The notes under the pieces are model-generated. The model had not been told where the DNA came from. It ran no database searches and was given only the letters and a program-made list of their open reading frames with translations. Positions 58,233 through 59,548 of a DNA stretch of 59,548 bases are shown piece by piece. The stretch is from Oscillospiraceae bacterium. Its GTDB lineage: Bacteria > Bacillota > Clostridia > Oscillospirales > Ruminococcaceae. Numbering within the stretch: the stretch's first letter is position 1; every line of letters starts with the position of its first letter. The translations under genes were made by a program, and so were the position numbers. The stretch lies in contig JAJQIG010000017.1 of NCBI GenBank assembly GCA_021199335.1, positions 1 to 59,548 on the forward strand. The letters are read 5' to 3'.

Positions 58233-59108
58233 TCAGTTTGCCGCAGGTTGACAAGCAACAGCCTCGCTCATCATTGCATTCATTTCGTCTTCATTCCAGT
58301 TGATTGCTTCAAGCGCATCATTGATGATTCCCTGCAGCTCGCTGTCGCCCTCTCTTACGGCAATGCAGCAGTTTGAGCCATCGCCGATATCAATGGAGAA
58401 GGGGAGTATAACAAGGTCGTCATTTGTAAGCAGAGCCGATTCGGAGGTTGGGGTGTCTATCATGCAGGCATCCGCAACTCCGTTGGAAACAGCCATAAAG
58501 CATTCGGATGTAGTTGCGTAATTTACAACGGCAACAGCGTCGGGAATATCCGAGATGTGATCGATCCAAGCGGTTGCGAGCTGCGTTGTAACGGTAATGC
58601 CCTTGCCCGCAAGGTCGTCAAGCGACTGTGCGGAAGCGTAATCGCTGTCCTTGCGAACGGTAATAGACGTTGCACGGTTATAATATGTATTTGAAAAATC
58701 GTATGACGCTTCTCTTTCCTCGTTCCAGCTCATGCCGCCGATGATGCAGTCATATTCGTTTACATCGAGGCTCATTCCGATTGAATCCCATTCAACCTTG
58801 TGTATTTCAACATCCCAGCCAAGATGATCGGCAATTTTCTTTGCCATCATTACATCATAGCCGTAGGCGTATGTGTTCTGTCCGTAAATGGGGAGGGCTG
58901 TATCTCCGTTTGAAACCTCGGTGGTTTCCTGAGTCCAGTTAAACGGCGCATATGCGCATTCCATGCCTACACGAAGCACCTTTTTTTCAGCATAGCTCAA
59001 ATCCGCGCTTTCCGATTCTTCCGATCCTCCGCAGGCTGTGAACATTCCTACAGCCATCATTCCCGCAAGTGCGGCGGCGGTAATCCTTTTTAAACTCATC
59101 TTTCTCAT
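58233..59108 (-). CDS. amino acid ABC transporter substrate-binding lipoprotein
   Basis: 291 residues from ATG 59108 (AAGGAGAGG upstream). Signal peptide and lipobox MFTACG tether it outside the membrane. A type 3 periplasmic-binding fold follows: VLRVGMECAYAPFNW, YGYDVMMAKKIADHLGWDVEIHKVEWDSIGMSL, YDCIIGGMSWNEEREASYDFSNTYY and GKGITVTTQLATAWIDHI. The ligand is a small amino acid-like compound, not further predictable. First gene of the operon. Confidence 0.93.
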   Translation of the reverse strand: MRKMSLKRITAAALAGMMAVGMFTACGGSEESESADLSYAEKKVLRVGMECAYAPFNWTQETTEVSNGDTALPIYGQNTYAYGYDVMMAKKIADHLGWDVEIHKVEWDSIGMSLDVNEYDCIIGGMSWNEEREASYDFSNTYYNRATSITVRKDSDYASAQSLDDLAGKGITVTTQLATAWIDHISDIPDAVAVVNYATTSECFMAVSNGVADACMIDTPTSESALLTNDDLVILPFSIDIGDGSNCCIAVREGDSELQGIINDALEAINWNEDEMNAMMSEAVACQPAAN

Positions 59109-59314
59109 AAAAACCTCTCCTTTTCTGCGGCTTTCGCAAGATTTTCTCCGCCGGAGCGGCGGATTCGATTTTGCGTTCGTTGGGAATAATACCATTATTG
59201 GATTTTACCTTTCAATATGAAATATACAAAGTTATATCCTGCAAAAACTATCCTGAATAACCTTTTGAATTGGCAGCTTTGGTATGTCCTTTAAATTAAA
59301 CTATGTATTTTTAT

Positions 59315-59330
59315 ATTGAACAGTTTCAAT
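59315..59330 (-). promoter_or_regulatory. palindrome at the start of the ABC operon transcript
   Basis: ATTGAA-N4-TTCAAT lies about 11 nt downstream of the -10 box, a suitable place for a repressor operator. Confidence 0.4.
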
Positions 59331-59340
59331 CCTTGATTAT

Positions 59341-59368
59341 ATTATAGCACTGCTTTGAAAAATGTCAA
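59341..59368 (-). promoter_or_regulatory. promoter of the ABC-aminotransferase-ADH operon
   Basis: Minus strand TTGACA (59368-59363) and TATAAT (59346-59341), spacing 16. The transcript has an unusually long leader of about 230 nt before the binding protein gene, in which I recognise no riboswitch class. The remaining 180 bases to the window end are AT-rich and hold no gene I can support. Confidence 0.8.
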
Positions 59369-59548
59369 GCATTTATTATAAAATTGCACATTTGAACATA
59401 AAATAGCCGCTTTTCACGGCAAAATATTGTTATTTTTGCAGGAAATACTATTGAATTATGCGAAATTACAATATTTTGTTAACATAAATCCTCTGCAATA
59501 CAAAAACAATGCGTACAATATAAAGAACAACTGCACATTTCGCCAAAA

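Overview
The window is about 60 kb of chromosome from a Gram-positive Clostridia bacterium, most likely an Oscillospiraceae/Ruminococcaceae-type gut anaerobe. The evidence is an mraZ-rsmH-ftsL-PBP-mur-ftsZ cluster without ftsA, a PyrR attenuator, an S-box (SAM-I) leader on metK, strong AGGAGG-type ribosome binding sites, frequent TTG/GTG starts and SigA-type promoters. This placement is inferred from gene content, not from a search. The MurE domain carries DNPR, the signature usually linked to meso-diaminopimelate peptidoglycan.

Layout. 1-6.2 kb: rodA (+), then on the minus strand glmS, a polyprenyl-phosphate-type glycosyltransferase and ppa, and rpiB-upp. 6.3-11.2 kb (+): ACT-domain regulator, hom, thrB, GNAT, tsaE, tsaB. 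11.4-25 kb (+): PyrR-attenuated pyrR-pyrC-pyrF-carA-carB, a terminator, a membrane protein and vanZ, then pyrK-pyrD, a histidine phosphatase and ruvX. The membrane protein/vanZ junction is split by a 1.6 kb island carrying rhuM and a ruined acetyltransferase gene, bounded by perfect 131-bp direct repeats. 25-29.4 kb: metK with its riboswitch and a membrane-bound XRE regulator (both minus), an AT-rich remnant zone with a piece resembling a plasmid/ICE replication initiator, and an HD-domain gene (minus).

29.7-44.4 kb (+): division and cell-wall cluster mraZ-rsmH-ftsL-pbp(PASTA)-murE::murF fusion-mraY-ftsW-murG-murA-ftsQ-ftsZ. murD, murC and murB are absent from it. The mraZ promoter is followed by a set of GTGG heptamers that look like MraZ boxes. 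44.8-47.7 kb: two single-pass FecR-like surface proteins behind a consensus promoter; the second ends in four InlB-type repeats. 47.7-51.6 kb: a structured intergenic element, a lipoprotein cyclophilin, a large lipoprotein related to subtype B tannases behind an OmpR-family-like direct repeat, and initiator tRNA-fMet.

51.8-59.5 kb (minus): an XRE-cupin regulator with an EamA transporter, and a six-gene unit (substrate-binding lipoprotein, permease, ATPase, cytidylate-kinase-like protein, class III aminotransferase, iron-dependent alcohol dehydrogenase) running from one strong promoter to one terminator. Its content suggests uptake of an amino compound, transamination and reduction of the product, but the substrate cannot be read from the sequence.
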